NCBI GenBank assembly: GCA_902620285.1
Contig: CACNHT010000001.1
Span: forward strand, 1 to 64,000
DNA: 64,000 nt
Direction: 5' to 3'
Origin: an uncultured Alphaproteobacteria bacterium
GTDB lineage: Bacteria; Pseudomonadota; Alphaproteobacteria; HIMB59; GCA-002718135
The stretch's first letter is position 1. Each line of letters opens with the position of its first letter. Below are positions 11,405 to 22,280 of the stretch, one piece after another. Both the position numbers and the translations under genes were made by a program. The notes below the pieces were generated by a model. That model made no database searches. It was given only the letters and a program-made list of their open reading frames with translations, and was not told the DNA's origin.

Positions 11405-11851
11405 ATGAATTCATTAAATGAAAATATAAGACCTTATCAAAGCTGTTCTAAATCAGTCTTCTTAATTTTAGGAATTATATTTATTAGCTGGATCTCATTG
11501 TTCTCTATTTTTCTAATTATACAAGGTGCTTGGCCTGTATCTATATTTCTTGGACTTGAATATCTGATAATTTTTTATTTAATCCGTTTATATTTCAAAG
11601 AAAAAAATATTAAGGATGAAATTAACATCAATCAAAAAGAAATATCTATAAGAAAATATAAAGGTGATAAACTTTTACATTCATCTAAATTCAGTACTTA
11701 TTGGTCCAAAGTTTTTTTTACAAAATTTAAAAATACTTCCAAATTATCAATAAGAGAATCTGATAAAGAAACTGAAGTTGCAACTTTCTTGCATGCTGAT
11801 TTAAAGGAAAGTTTGTACTTAAGAATTAAAAGACAATTAAGCTATTATTAA
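11405..11851 (+). CDS. DUF2244-like membrane protein
   Basis: 148 aa, two adjacent TM segments at the N-terminus. Confidence 0.65.
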   Translation: MNSLNENIRPYQSCSKSVFLILGIIFISWISLFSIFLIIQGAWPVSIFLGLEYLIIFYLIRLYFKEKNIKDEININQKEISIRKYKGDKLLHSSKFSTYWSKVFFTKFKNTSKLSIRESDKETEVATFLHADLKESLYLRIKRQLSYY

Positions 11852-12651
11852 AATAACAAATCATTCATATTGAAAAGACCTGTTTTCTTTTTAGAAATAA
11901 AGATTGCTGCTTCGATGGCCCCATCCACAAAAATTGATCGATTATTAGCTTTATGAACTAGATCAACTCTATCATTGGTACCAATAAAACTTACTGTATG
12001 TTCACCTGCAATTTCACCACCTCTTGTAACAGAAAAACCAATGTCACCTTTTTTTCTAGATGATAGTTTTTTTGTACGATCTAAAACTTTTGATTTATTT
12101 AATTTAGTTTTTCTTCCATCAGCTGCATATTCACCCAGAGATAATGCGGTTCCGGAAGGAGCATCTTTTTTATGTTTATGATGAGTCTCAGCAATCTCAA
12201 TATCATAATCAGTGTCTTTTAAAGCTGATGCTGTTTGTTTTACTAAGTTAAATAATAAGTTAACGCCCAAACTCATGTTAGAAGACATGAGTATAGGTAT
12301 TTTTTTAGAATAACTTTTTACTTTCTTTTTTTGTGCATCCGTCATTCCGGTTGTGCCAATAACAACTGCTGTTTTATTTGCAGAGGCGATTTTAAGATTA
12401 TCTAAAGTTGACTCAGGTGTTGTAAAATCAATGATGACATTTGCTTCTTTGATTAATTGAACTGCATTAACTGTAACTAATTTTGCAGAGTGTATACTTG
12501 AAACTTTGTTTAAAGGTTTGTTTATATCTTTATGTTTTTTGTGTTCGAAACCCCCGACAAATTCTAATTTTTTATTTTGTAAAATTTGTTTCGATATTTC
12601 CTGACCCATTCGGCCAAGACAACCTGCAACTGCTATTTTAATTTTTGCCAT
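11848..12651 (-). CDS. dapB: 4-hydroxy-tetrahydrodipicolinate reductase
   Basis: IAVAGCLGRMGQEI, ETHHKHKKDAPSGTAL. Confidence 0.97.
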   Translation of the reverse strand: MAKIKIAVAGCLGRMGQEISKQILQNKKLEFVGGFEHKKHKDINKPLNKVSSIHSAKLVTVNAVQLIKEANVIIDFTTPESTLDNLKIASANKTAVVIGTTGMTDAQKKKVKSYSKKIPILMSSNMSLGVNLLFNLVKQTASALKDTDYDIEIAETHHKHKKDAPSGTALSLGEYAADGRKTKLNKSKVLDRTKKLSSRKKGDIGFSVTRGGEIAGEHTVSFIGTNDRVDLVHKANNRSIFVDGAIEAAIFISKKKTGLFNMNDLLF

Positions 12652-12692
12652 AAAAACTTCTTATACTTTGGTGATTGTAAGTTGAAAAGAAA

Positions 12693-13826
12693 TTAAGTTA
12701 AATCTTCCCAGACTTCTTTTAATTTTGAGAAAAAACCTTGTGATTTTGGACTGTGTTTTTTTGAGGTTCCCCCTTCATTTTCGAACTCTCTCAAAATATT
12801 TTTTTGTTTGCTATTTAGGTTAACTGGTATTTCAACATTTGCTTGCACATACATATCTCCGCGTCTGCTTTGTCGAAGTATACTCATTCCTTTACCTCGT
12901 AGTCTAAATTGCGTTTCAGATTGAGTACCCGCTGGAATATTAAGTCTGGCCTTTTTTCCCTCTATTGTTGGTACTTCTATTTCGCCACCTAAAATAGCAG
13001 TAGTGATTGAAATTGGTATTTCACAAAATAAATTTTCTTCCTCTCTTTCAAAGAGTTTGTCCTTTTGAACTTCAACAAAAATATACAGATCGCCATTTCC
13101 TGCACCTCTTTCACCGGGCTCTCCCTCACCAGCTATTCGAATTCTTGTACCTGTATCAACACCAGAAGGAATAGTAACAGAAATTGTTTTTTGTTTTTTT
13201 ATATTTCCAGTTCCAGAACATTTAAGACACGGATTTTTTATACTTGAACCTTCTCCGCCACATGTAGGGCATGGTCTTTCAATAGAAAAGAAGCCTTGTT
13301 GAGATCGAACTTTTCCTGCACCACCACAAGTAGAACAAGTACTTGGTCCAGATTTATCTGCACTTCCAGTTGCTGCACAAGAATCACAGCCAACGTATGT
13401 AGGTATTCTTATTTGTGGTTTCTTTCCAGTGAAAGCTTCGAATAGTGAAACGGACATATTATAACGAAGATCACTTCCTCTTTGAGGTCCTCGTCTTCTT
13501 GATGATTGTCCTCCAAATCCTCCACCAAAGAACTCTTCAAAGATATCAGAAAAACCGCCTGCAAAATCTCCAAAGCCTTGAGCTCCACCCATTCCACCTT
13601 GTTTGAAAGCGTCATGTCCATATTGATCATAAGCTGATCTTTTTTCTGAATCTTTTAGAACTTCGTAAGCAGCAGCTGCTTCTTTGAATTTTCTTTCAGC
13701 AGTTTTGTCATCCTTGTTACGATCAGGATGATATTTCATGGCTTGCTTTCTATAAGCTTTTTTTATTTCATCTTCACTGGCATTTCGTTGAACACCTAGT
13801 ATCTCATAGAAATCTTTATCAGCCAC
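12693..13826 (-). CDS. dnaJ: Chaperone DnaJ
   Basis: J-domain with HPD, G/F region, four CxxCxGxG zinc motifs. Confidence 0.98.
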   Translation of the reverse strand: MADKDFYEILGVQRNASEDEIKKAYRKQAMKYHPDRNKDDKTAERKFKEAAAAYEVLKDSEKRSAYDQYGHDAFKQGGMGGAQGFGDFAGGFSDIFEEFFGGGFGGQSSRRRGPQRGSDLRYNMSVSLFEAFTGKKPQIRIPTYVGCDSCAATGSADKSGPSTCSTCGGAGKVRSQQGFFSIERPCPTCGGEGSSIKNPCLKCSGTGNIKKQKTISVTIPSGVDTGTRIRIAGEGEPGERGAGNGDLYIFVEVQKDKLFEREEENLFCEIPISITTAILGGEIEVPTIEGKKARLNIPAGTQSETQFRLRGKGMSILRQSRRGDMYVQANVEIPVNLNSKQKNILREFENEGGTSKKHSPKSQGFFSKLKEVWEDLT

Positions 13827-13854
13827 ATCTCCTCCTTATAAAAATTATGGAGCG

Positions 13855-15777
13855 TTAATCTTTTTTATCTTCGTCTACTTCTTCAAATTCAGCATCTACA
13901 ACCTTTTCATCTTTAGTATTATCTGCTGAAGGTTCAGCACCAGATGGATCAGGTTGAGGTCCAGCACCTTGTGGGTTTTGTTTATAAATTGCTTCACCCA
14001 TTTTCAAAGATGATTGAACCAGTGCTTCAGTTTTAGATTTTATAGCTTCTAAATCCTCGCCGTCTTTTACTTTCTTGAGCTCTTCAATATCCTCTGTAAT
14101 TTTGTTTTTATCAGCTTCAGGAATTTTATCTCCATGCTCTTTTAAGTTCTTTTCAGTTTCATTAATTAAACTATCAGCATGGTTTCTAGTATCAACAGCT
14201 TCTCTTTTCTTTTTATCAGCTTCAGCATTTTCTTCTGCCTCTTTTACCATTTTTTCAATCTCTTCATCTGATAAACCGCCAGAAGCTTGGATTTTAATTT
14301 GTTGTTCTTTTCCAGTTGATTTGTCTTTAGCTGAAACATTTACAATACCGTTTGCATCAATATCAAAAGTTACTTCAATTTGTGGCATTCCTCTTGCAGC
14401 AGGTGGGATACCTACCAAATCGAACTGACCCAATAATTTATTATCAGCTGCCATCTCTCTTTCACCTTGAAAGACTCTAATTGTTACTGCGCTCTGATTA
14501 TCTTCAGCTGTAGAAAATACTTGGCTCTTCTTTGTTGGGATAGTTGTGTTTTTATCGATAAGTTTTGTAAATACACCACCAAGTGTTTCAATACCAAGTG
14601 ATAAAGGTGTAACATCAAGTAGTAGTACATCTTTTACATCGCCTTGTAATACTCCTGCTTGAATAGCAGCACCAGATGCAACAACTTCATCTGGGTTAAC
14701 ACCTTTATTAGGTTCTTTACCAAAAAAGTTTTTTACTATCTCTGTTACTTTAGGCATTCTTGTCATACCACCAACTAAAATAACATCATCAATTTCAGCA
14801 GCTTGTAATCCAGCATCTTTAAGTGCCATTTCACAAGGTTTTAAACTTTGGTTTAAAAGCTCACCTACAATAGCTTCAAGTTTTGCTCTCGATAATTTAA
14901 TCGTTAAATGTTTAGGGCCAGATTGATCAGCGGTTATGAATGGTAAGTTAACTTCTGTTTCAGTTGAACTTGATAATTCAATTTTTGCTTTCTCAGCAGC
15001 CTCTTTCAAACGTTGAAGAGCAAGTTTATCTGAACGTAAATCAATACCATTATCTTTTTTGAATTCATCAGCAAGATAGTCAATAATTTTAAGATCAAAA
15101 TCTTCACCACCAAGATGCGTATCACCATTGGTTGATTTAACTTCAAAAACACCGTCACCAATTTCTAAGATAGAAATATCAAATGTACCTCCACCAAGAT
15201 CATAAACAGCAACAGTACCAGTTTTCTTTTTATCTAAACCATATGCTAACGCTGCAGCAGTAGGCTCGTTAATAATTCTTAAAACTTCTAGTCCAGCTAT
15301 TTTTCCAGCATCTTTTGTTGCTTGTCTTTGAGCATCATTAAAATATGCGGGAACTGTTATAACTGCTTGTGTAACAGTATCTCCTAGATAAGACTCTGCG
15401 GTCTCTTTCATTTTTTGTAAAATAAATGCACTAATTTGACTTGGGCTATATTTATCTCCACGTGCTTCTACCCAAGCATCACCATTATCACCTTTTACGA
15501 TTTTATAAGGTACTAATCCACTGTCAGACTTAACAGCCTCATCCTCAAATGTTCTTCCGATTAATCTTTTTATGGCAAATAAAGTATTTTCAGAATTAGT
15601 TACTGCTTGTCTTTTAGCTGATTGACCAACAAGTTTTTCTTTTGTGTCACTGAATGCTACCATTGACGGTGTTGTTCTTCCACCTTCAGAGTTTTCAATT
15701 ACTTTTGCTTCCTTACCGTCCATTACTGCAACGCAGGAGTTTGTAGTACCTAAATCAATACCAATTACTTTTGCCAT
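13855..15777 (-). CDS. dnaK: Chaperone DnaK (Hsp70)
   Basis: [21 protein letters not shown]...; full-length 640 aa. Confidence 0.99.
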   Translation of the reverse strand: MAKVIGIDLGTTNSCVAVMDGKEAKVIENSEGGRTTPSMVAFSDTKEKLVGQSAKRQAVTNSENTLFAIKRLIGRTFEDEAVKSDSGLVPYKIVKGDNGDAWVEARGDKYSPSQISAFILQKMKETAESYLGDTVTQAVITVPAYFNDAQRQATKDAGKIAGLEVLRIINEPTAAALAYGLDKKKTGTVAVYDLGGGTFDISILEIGDGVFEVKSTNGDTHLGGEDFDLKIIDYLADEFKKDNGIDLRSDKLALQRLKEAAEKAKIELSSSTETEVNLPFITADQSGPKHLTIKLSRAKLEAIVGELLNQSLKPCEMALKDAGLQAAEIDDVILVGGMTRMPKVTEIVKNFFGKEPNKGVNPDEVVASGAAIQAGVLQGDVKDVLLLDVTPLSLGIETLGGVFTKLIDKNTTIPTKKSQVFSTAEDNQSAVTIRVFQGEREMAADNKLLGQFDLVGIPPAARGMPQIEVTFDIDANGIVNVSAKDKSTGKEQQIKIQASGGLSDEEIEKMVKEAEENAEADKKKREAVDTRNHADSLINETEKNLKEHGDKIPEADKNKITEDIEELKKVKDGEDLEAIKSKTEALVQSSLKMGEAIYKQNPQGAGPQPDPSGAEPSADNTKDEKVVDAEFEEVDEDKKD

Positions 15778-15829
15778 ATTTTTTATCCTCTTTACTTAAT
15801 TATTTACCAATCATCATTGGTTACTTTAG

Positions 15830-15857
15830 ATATGGGAAAAAAGTTTTAAAATACAAG
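15830..15857 (-). promoter_or_regulatory. Putative sigma32-type heat-shock promoter of dnaK
   Basis: Minus strand CTTGTAT-N14-CCCATAT, 53 nt upstream of the dnaK ATG. Confidence 0.6.
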
Positions 15858-15902
15858 GATGTTTGGGATTTATATTAAAAAAAACAAGTAATTTAAGGCT
15901 TT

Positions 15903-16574
15903 TTATGACTTTTCTTTACTCTCGTTTTCAGGATTATCTTCATCTTTTTCTTCTGTATGTTCTTCTGTTTTAGTAACTGGTTTTTTAGAGACTCCAACCA
16001 TTGCTGCTCTTAGTAATCGGTCATGCATTGTATAGCCAGATTGGACTTCTTGTACTACTGTTCCTTCTTCAACTTCATTATTTTCAACTTCCATCATTGC
16101 TTGATGAAAATTATGGTCAAATTTTTGATTTAAAGTTTCAATTTTTTTGACACCGTGTTTTTCAAGAGTACTTTTGTATTCTTTAAGCACCATTTTTAAA
16201 CCATCGATAAGATTTTTTATACTTTCTGGATGATTTTCATCTTCTGGTAAAGCATCTAGCGCTCTTTCTAAATTATCTCCTGGCGATAGAATATCTCTTG
16301 CTAAATTGATACTACCAAACTTTATTGTTTCAACTTTTTCTCGTTCAAATCTTTTTCTAAGATTTTCCATTTCAGCGAGTAATCGGATTTTTTCTTCTTT
16401 AAGTGTTTCAATTTCCTTTTCTAAACTATCTTCTTCTGTGTTTTCGTCTTCCTTTATCTGTTCTGTATCTGTGTTTTCTTGAGTGTCATTATTATCTTCT
16501 TCATTTTCAATATTCTCAGAATCAGGTTCTTTAATTTCTTCTTGTTGATTATCTTCTTCTTTTTTCTCAACCAT
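15903..16574 (-). CDS. grpE: Nucleotide exchange factor GrpE
   Basis: LLAEMENLRKRFEREKVETIKFG...; acidic N-terminus; between hrcA and dnaK. Confidence 0.96.
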   Translation of the reverse strand: MVEKKEEDNQQEEIKEPDSENIENEEDNNDTQENTDTEQIKEDENTEEDSLEKEIETLKEEKIRLLAEMENLRKRFEREKVETIKFGSINLARDILSPGDNLERALDALPEDENHPESIKNLIDGLKMVLKEYKSTLEKHGVKKIETLNQKFDHNFHQAMMEVENNEVEEGTVVQEVQSGYTMHDRLLRAAMVGVSKKPVTKTEEHTEEKDEDNPENESKEKS

Positions 16575-17620
16575 TAATCAATCACCTTTCCAATAATTTT
16601 TGATGTATAATCAACAAGAGGAACTATTTTGGAGTAGTTTAGTCTTGTTGGCCCAACTACACCTATAGCTCCTATAATTTCTTGATCATTATTTTTATAT
16701 GGGGCCATTACCATAGAAAGACCAGAGTGTTTAAACAAAAAATTTTTAGATCCAATAAAAATCTGAACCCCTTTTGCTTTTCCCGCAGTTTCTAATATAT
16801 CTACAAAACTAGATTTTTTCTCAATTTCATCAAAAAGATTTCGGATTTGATCTAAATCTTTTGAAACTATTTCGTCTTTTAATAAATTTGATTGACCATG
16901 AAGAAAAATATAAGGATTTTTACTATTCGGCTGAGTTTCAATAATACCCTGTTGAATTAATTTTGAAGAAATTGACTCTAATTCATTTTGTGAATTTTTT
17001 ATTTCAGATTGAATTAGTCTTTTAATTTGTGAAATATTTTTATTGGTAAACTTTGATGTAAGATAATTGGAAGCCTGTATCAATAACGAACTATTATATT
17101 TTCCATTATCTTCAATAATGCGATTTTCTACTTCTCCATTCTCATAAGCAAGAATGAGCATTAATTGAGTGCTATTAAGCCTTATGAATTCAACGTGTTT
17201 TAGGTTTTTTTGAAATTTTGGTGCAATAACTATTCCTGCATAACTCGACAAACCTGAAATTGCTTTAGAAGCAACATTGAGCACCTCTTCATAAGATTTG
17301 CCTTTTGTTAAACATTGTTGTTTAATATTTTCTTTATCTATTTTTGAAATTCTTCCGAACTCTAACAGTCCGTCGACAAAAAATCTCATTCCTTTTTCAG
17401 TAGGCATTCTCCCTGCTGATCTGTGTGGAGCGTATAGAAGTCCTTCTTTTTGCAAATTTGACAGAATAGATCTAATTGATGCTGAAGAAAGATTTAAGCC
17501 TCCCATCTTCATAATTGTTTCTGATCCTGCTGGAGACCCTGTTTTAAGATATGACTCAACTAATTTTTTAAAAATTAATTTCGATCTATCATTAATTTGT
17601 GCATATACATTATCAGACAT
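16574..17620 (-). CDS. hrcA: Heat-inducible transcriptional repressor HrcA
   Basis: N-terminal winged helix (LSSASIRSILSNLQKEGLLYAPHRSAGRMPTEKGMRFFVD); C-terminal GPTRLNYSKIVPLVDY. Confidence 0.96.
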   Translation of the reverse strand: MSDNVYAQINDRSKLIFKKLVESYLKTGSPAGSETIMKMGGLNLSSASIRSILSNLQKEGLLYAPHRSAGRMPTEKGMRFFVDGLLEFGRISKIDKENIKQQCLTKGKSYEEVLNVASKAISGLSSYAGIVIAPKFQKNLKHVEFIRLNSTQLMLILAYENGEVENRIIEDNGKYNSSLLIQASNYLTSKFTNKNISQIKRLIQSEIKNSQNELESISSKLIQQGIIETQPNSKNPYIFLHGQSNLLKDEIVSKDLDQIRNLFDEIEKKSSFVDILETAGKAKGVQIFIGSKNFLFKHSGLSMVMAPYKNNDQEIIGAIGVVGPTRLNYSKIVPLVDYTSKIIGKVID

Positions 17621-17667
17621 AAGAATTTTATTTAAAAATAATATTTATCTACTATTATTAAATTTAT

Positions 17668-18378
17668 ATGAGAAAAGATAGATCCTTCAATCAAATGCGT
17701 GAAATTTCATTTGAGAAAAACGTGAATATTCATGCTGATGGTTCATGCTTAGTAAAATTTGGAAATACACATGTACTTTGTCTTGCAACAATTGACGAAA
17801 AGGTTCCTCACTGGTTAAAGAATACTGGCAAAGGTTGGATTACAGCAGAATATGGTATGCTGCCAAGATCTACAAATACAAGAATGGATAGAGAAGCAGC
17901 AAAAGGAAGGCAGTCAGGTAGAACGCAAGAAATTCAAAGGTTAATTGGGCGTAGTTTAAGATCTATTGTGGATCTTTCAAACCTTGGAGAGCGTCAAATA
18001 AAAATAGACTGTGATGTTATTCAAGCAGATGGTGGAACACGAACTGCTTCTATCAGTGGTGGTTTTATATCTTTATATCTGGCAATAGAAAAATTGAAAA
18101 ATAATTATAATCTTCAAAAACCAATTATAAAAAACTTTATAGGAGCAGTATCAACGGGAATAGTTGAAAATAAAGCATTATTGGATCTAGATTATAAGGA
18201 AGATTCCGAAGCTCAAGTAGATGCAAATTTTGTAATTTGTGATTCAGATGAAATATCTGAAATACAAGTAACTGGTGAAGAATTTTTTTTCAATGATGCT
18301 CAGTTTACTGAAATGTTTTCGCTAGCAAAAATTGGAGTTAAAGAGATAATTTCTAAACAAAAAGAGGCTTTGAAATAA
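17668..18378 (+). CDS. rph: Ribonuclease PH
   Basis: WITAEYGMLPRSTNTRMDREA..., GRSLRSIVDL. Confidence 0.97.
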   Translation: MRKDRSFNQMREISFEKNVNIHADGSCLVKFGNTHVLCLATIDEKVPHWLKNTGKGWITAEYGMLPRSTNTRMDREAAKGRQSGRTQEIQRLIGRSLRSIVDLSNLGERQIKIDCDVIQADGGTRTASISGGFISLYLAIEKLKNNYNLQKPIIKNFIGAVSTGIVENKALLDLDYKEDSEAQVDANFVICDSDEISEIQVTGEEFFFNDAQFTEMFSLAKIGVKEIISKQKEALK

Positions 18379-18379
18379 A

Positions 18380-18961
18380 TTGAGGCAATTATTATTTTTT
18401 TCGAATAATAAAAATAAAATAATTGAAATTAAAAAAATATTTAACAAATTTAATCTAGAACTTCTTTCATTAAATGACTTAAACATAAATGAAGAGCCGG
18501 AAGAAAGCGGACTAACTTTTGAAGAAAATGCAAAAATTAAATCAAACTATGGATTTAATAAAACTGGTATTCCTTGTTTTGCCGATGACTCAGGAATATG
18601 CATTGAAAGCTTAAATTGGAAACCAGGCGTTCTTTCAAAAAGATTTTTAAACAATTTCAAAAGCAATGAGGCTTGTTTTGAAAGTATTATTAAAAGTGCT
18701 AAAAAAAATAGTAAACAAAATGCTTACTTTAAAACTTCAATAAGCCTAACAATTAAAGATAATCAAAACCTAATATTTAATGGCAAAATTGAAGGAAAAA
18801 TTTCTGAAAAAGCTAAGGGTAGATTTGGTTTTGGGTATGATCCAGTTTTCATTCCTAAAAATTATAACAAAACATTAGCTGAATTAAGCACTAAAGAAAA
18901 AAATGACATTAGCCACAGGTCCATAGCAGTAACAAAATTGATTAACTTTTTAATTAATTAA
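18380..18961 (+). CDS. rdgB: RdgB/HAM1 family non-canonical purine NTP pyrophosphatase (TTG start)
   Basis: FSNNKNKIIEIKKIF, TFEENAKIKSNYG, FADDSGICIESL, FGFGYDPVFIP. Confidence 0.93.
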   Translation: MRQLLFFSNNKNKIIEIKKIFNKFNLELLSLNDLNINEEPEESGLTFEENAKIKSNYGFNKTGIPCFADDSGICIESLNWKPGVLSKRFLNNFKSNEACFESIIKSAKKNSKQNAYFKTSISLTIKDNQNLIFNGKIEGKISEKAKGRFGFGYDPVFIPKNYNKTLAELSTKEKNDISHRSIAVTKLINFLIN

Positions 18962-20249
18962 TTACAAAAGAATTTCCATTATTTATTTTTAATATGTTAA
19001 GATCTCTTTCAATCATATTATCTTTAAAATAAAAGTTTCCATCAATGCCATCAAATCTTTTGTTCGGATTGTTTAATAATTTGATTACATCACCAAGTTT
19101 ATATTCCTTTCTAAAGATGAAATTAATTAAAGCTATTAAGTCATAAGGTAATGTTGAGATTCTCAAAAACTCATCATCATATATTTCCATATAATTATTT
19201 ATTATATTTATTCGACTAGTTTCAGGAATTCCTGGAAATATTGCTCCCTGTAAAGAGGGTTCATAGAAAAAAGTTTTATCATCTATTACTCCAGTTCCCA
19301 TAAACTGTACAATATTAGGGTCTATATCGTAGAATGGTAGAAGAGGTGCAACCTGTAATAAATTCAAACCATAATCTGCGATTAAAATATGTGTGAAATT
19401 GTAATCATTTGTTGTTTTAAATCTTTCTAGTTTTTTTAGTCTTTTTTTTGATTTTTCATCTTTTTTAGAAGATAGAATTTGTTTTTGTCTATTCAATTCA
19501 TATTTTCTCAATTCATATTTTCCCAATTCTTTTATTGATTCTCTTACATTTGATAGGTCTTTTTTATATGAAGATCTGTTGACTAAAATTGCTGGACTTT
19601 GAAAAATTATATCATCTATAAAACTATTTATTAAATACCCATATTCATTCTCAGGATAAAGAAGGGCTACTCTTGCATCATTGTTTAAAAATAACATAAG
19701 TTGTGAAAGTTCATTTTGTGGAAAAAAATTTATTAAATAAATACAATCTTTTGCTAAAGAAGATTTTGAAGAGTATGAAAAAAATACTACTTCATCAGCA
19801 CAATAATTATCTAGAAACTTTGCATACTTAGATTGTATTGGGCCTAAAAAAATCTTACCAGGTATTAGATTTTTTTCTATAATTTTTTTTAGGTCATTTT
19901 CATTTTCAAAAAATTCTATTTGTATAACAACATCACTTATACCAAGATTATAAATTCCCAACTCATAAGTATTCAAGAATTGTTTTGTAGTTTTTTCATC
20001 GTCATCTTTTGCAAATAAAGCAATAATTGTTTTATCTAAGACAATATCGCCTAAAATCTTTTTCTGCTTATCTTGTTTGCTTTCTTTTTCTTCAATTACC
20101 TTTTTTTTGGTTTTATCTTCAATTGGTTTTTCAGAAATAGTTGTTTCTTGAGTATTTTTTGTATCTTTATTAGATAAATTTACTGGAGTACAAGAAATTA
20201 TAAATATAAGTATATAGATGATGGATAATATTATTAATGGTCTCTCAAT
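18954..20249 (-). CDS. LpoA-like penicillin-binding protein activator lipoprotein (start uncertain, probably a non-ATG start near 20249)
   Basis: Lipobox-like IFIIS-C; periplasmic-binding-like body; divergent from rsmI; ORF upstream of this point overlaps rsmI. Confidence 0.65.
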   Translation of the reverse strand: MERPLIILSIIYILIFIISCTPVNLSNKDTKNTQETTISEKPIEDKTKKKVIEEKESKQDKQKKILGDIVLDKTIIALFAKDDDEKTTKQFLNTYELGIYNLGISDVVIQIEFFENENDLKKIIEKNLIPGKIFLGPIQSKYAKFLDNYCADEVVFFSYSSKSSLAKDCIYLINFFPQNELSQLMLFLNNDARVALLYPENEYGYLINSFIDDIIFQSPAILVNRSSYKKDLSNVRESIKELGKYELRKYELNRQKQILSSKKDEKSKKRLKKLERFKTTNDYNFTHILIADYGLNLLQVAPLLPFYDIDPNIVQFMGTGVIDDKTFFYEPSLQGAIFPGIPETSRINIINNYMEIYDDEFLRISTLPYDLIALINFIFRKEYKLGDVIKLLNNPNKRFDGIDGNFYFKDNMIERDLNILKINNGNSFVIN

Positions 20250-21063
20250 TGTGGCAACACCTATTGGCAATTTAGAAGACATAACATACAGAGCCGTAAA
20301 AGTACTTGAAGAATGTGATATCATTATTTGTGAAAATCCTAAACATTCACTTAAACTACTAAATAAATTAGGCATTAAAAAGAAATTAATAGCTTTACAC
20401 GATTATAATGAGCATAAAATTATAGATCAGATTAAATTTTTATTAAAAAATAAAAATTGTGTTCTAATTTCTGATGCAGGGTCACCACTTATTTCAGATC
20501 CTGGATATAATTTAGTACAATATTGTATTGCAAATAATATTAGAGTTACATCTGTGCCTGGTCCCTCGTCAATTGTATCGAGTTTACAGTTATCTGGATT
20601 ACCAATATCAGAATTTACTTTTTTTGGTTTTGTCCCAAAATCTAAAAAAAAGATTGAGGATCTTGTTAAGACTATTTCTGAAGAAAAAAGAACTTGTGTG
20701 TTTTTTGTCTCAAGTCATAAATTAATTGTTTTTTTAGATTGCCTAGAAAATATTATAGCTGGTAGGACTATTTCAATATGTAAAGAACTTACAAAAGTAA
20801 ATGAATTTGTTTTTAGAGGAACTCCAAGTAATGTGAAAAATAAAATACTAGAGGATAAAGAAAATATTAAAGGAGAATTTGTAGCTATTATTGATAGACA
20901 AACATCAAAAAACCAAGATTTTGACAAAATTGATTTGTATAGCAAAGAATTAAAAAAGATGGCTACAAAATTTTCTTTGACCGACATCGTAGAAATAGTA
21001 CATAAATTTACAAAAATTAATAAAAAAAAAATTTACAAATGGTTGTTAAATTTAAAAAAATAA
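20218..21063 (+). CDS. rsmI: 16S rRNA (cytidine(1402)-2'-O)-methyltransferase
   Basis: LSIVATPIGNLEDITYRAVKVLEECDIIICE, SDAGSPLISDPGYNLV, VPGPSS. Confidence 0.95.
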   Translation: MMDNIINGLSIVATPIGNLEDITYRAVKVLEECDIIICENPKHSLKLLNKLGIKKKLIALHDYNEHKIIDQIKFLLKNKNCVLISDAGSPLISDPGYNLVQYCIANNIRVTSVPGPSSIVSSLQLSGLPISEFTFFGFVPKSKKKIEDLVKTISEEKRTCVFFVSSHKLIVFLDCLENIIAGRTISICKELTKVNEFVFRGTPSNVKNKILEDKENIKGEFVAIIDRQTSKNQDFDKIDLYSKELKKMATKFSLTDIVEIVHKFTKINKKKIYKWLLNLKK

Positions 21064-21644
21064 AAATTCTATTTTTTCCAATATTTTTAATATTTGTATT
21101 TATTAATTACGGATGCACACCCGCAAGTGTTATTGCTACAGGAGGGGGTAGTGCAATGGTAGTTGCTGAGGGAGAAAGATCTCTTGGCACAGTGATAGAT
21201 GACGCAACGATCAAGGTTAATATTGCAGCCAAATTCTTAAATGCAGATAACAATCTTTTTGTAAATATAAATACAAGTGTTTTAGAAGGTAGAATTTTAT
21301 TAACTGGCCTCGTTGAAAATCAAGAAATTAGAATTGATGCAGTAAGATTAGTTTGGGAGGTAGAGGGGGTTAAAGAAATAATAAATGAAATAGAAATTGG
21401 AAATAGAACAACATTAAAAGACTATGCTAGTGATTTATGGATTAATACACAAGCAAGAGCTGTAGCTGCAAAAACTGTTGGTATTAAAGCAATTACATTT
21501 AATTTTGAAACTATTCAGGGTAAAATTTACATAGCTGGTATTACGGCGCGCCCAGATCTATTGGATGAAATGACTCTTGCTCTTAAAAACATAAAAGGTG
21601 TTAATGAAATTGTTAATTATGTAATTATAAAAGAAAAACTGTAA
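21039..21644 (+). CDS. BON-domain outer membrane lipoprotein (DolP/YraP-like)
   Basis: Lipobox NYGC; two BON-like repeats; directly downstream of and overlapping rsmI. Confidence 0.82.
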   Translation: MVVKFKKIKILFFPIFLIFVFINYGCTPASVIATGGGSAMVVAEGERSLGTVIDDATIKVNIAAKFLNADNNLFVNINTSVLEGRILLTGLVENQEIRIDAVRLVWEVEGVKEIINEIEIGNRTTLKDYASDLWINTQARAVAAKTVGIKAITFNFETIQGKIYIAGITARPDLLDEMTLALKNIKGVNEIVNYVIIKEKL

Positions 21645-21645
21645 T

Positions 21646-21996
21646 TTATCTTAAGTTTCCGATTTTTTCTCCTGCTAAAATATGAATATGAAAATGTGGC
21701 ACTTCTTGTCCGCCATCTATTCCTGAATTTGTTATCAATCTATAACCGCTATTTTCAATATTAATATTATTTATTACTAGTTGAACACTTTTAAAAAAAG
21801 ATGTGATATTTTCATCATCTGCATTTTTTAAAAAATCGGAAAAGGTTGTGCAGGGAAATTTAGGTATACCTAAAACATGTATTTTAGCTTGAGGATTAAT
21901 ATCATTAAAAAACAAGCTAAACTCATCTTCGTAAATTTTATCACAAGGAATTTCTTTTCTTAGTATTTTAGCAAATATATTATTTTCATCATACAT
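21646..21996 (-). CDS. HIT family protein (HinT-like)
   Basis: NNIFAKILRKEIPCDKIYEDE..., HFHIHILAG. Confidence 0.94.
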   Translation of the reverse strand: MYDENNIFAKILRKEIPCDKIYEDEFSLFFNDINPQAKIHVLGIPKFPCTTFSDFLKNADDENITSFFKSVQLVINNINIENSGYRLITNSGIDGGQEVPHFHIHILAGEKIGNLR

Positions 21997-22002
21997 AATA
22001 TT

Positions 22003-22275
22003 TTATTTTCTATTGTCCAATTCTTTGTAAATTTCACTCATAGTAATTTTTTTTGACTTTAGTAGAATGAGAAGGTGATAGATTACATCAACAGCTTCTT
22101 CTATTGTTCTTTTTTTTGATCCTTTTAAAAAATCTATAATTAATTCTGAGGATTCCTCTCCAAATTTTTGAGCTATTTTTCTTGGCCCTAACTTTAATAA
22201 CTTATTCGTATATGAGTTCTTTTTTTTTGTTTGTACTCTATTATTTATAATTTCATTTAAGTCTTCAATTTTCAT
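22003..22275 (-). CDS. hisE: Phosphoribosyl-ATP pyrophosphatase
   Basis: KIAQKFGEESSELIIDFLKGSKKRTIEEAVDVIYHLLILL; his cluster context. Confidence 0.93.
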   Translation of the reverse strand: MKIEDLNEIINNRVQTKKKNSYTNKLLKLGPRKIAQKFGEESSELIIDFLKGSKKRTIEEAVDVIYHLLILLKSKKITMSEIYKELDNRK

Positions 22276-22280
22276 AAAAT

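Noticed and set aside
14075-14428. 117-aa plus ORF opposite dnaK
   Set aside because: Serine/phenylalanine-rich antisense of dnaK; typical shadow ORF.
20250-20375. N-terminal extension of the LpoA-like ORF
   Set aside because: Lies antisense to the conserved rsmI N-terminus; the lipoprotein signal starts after this point.
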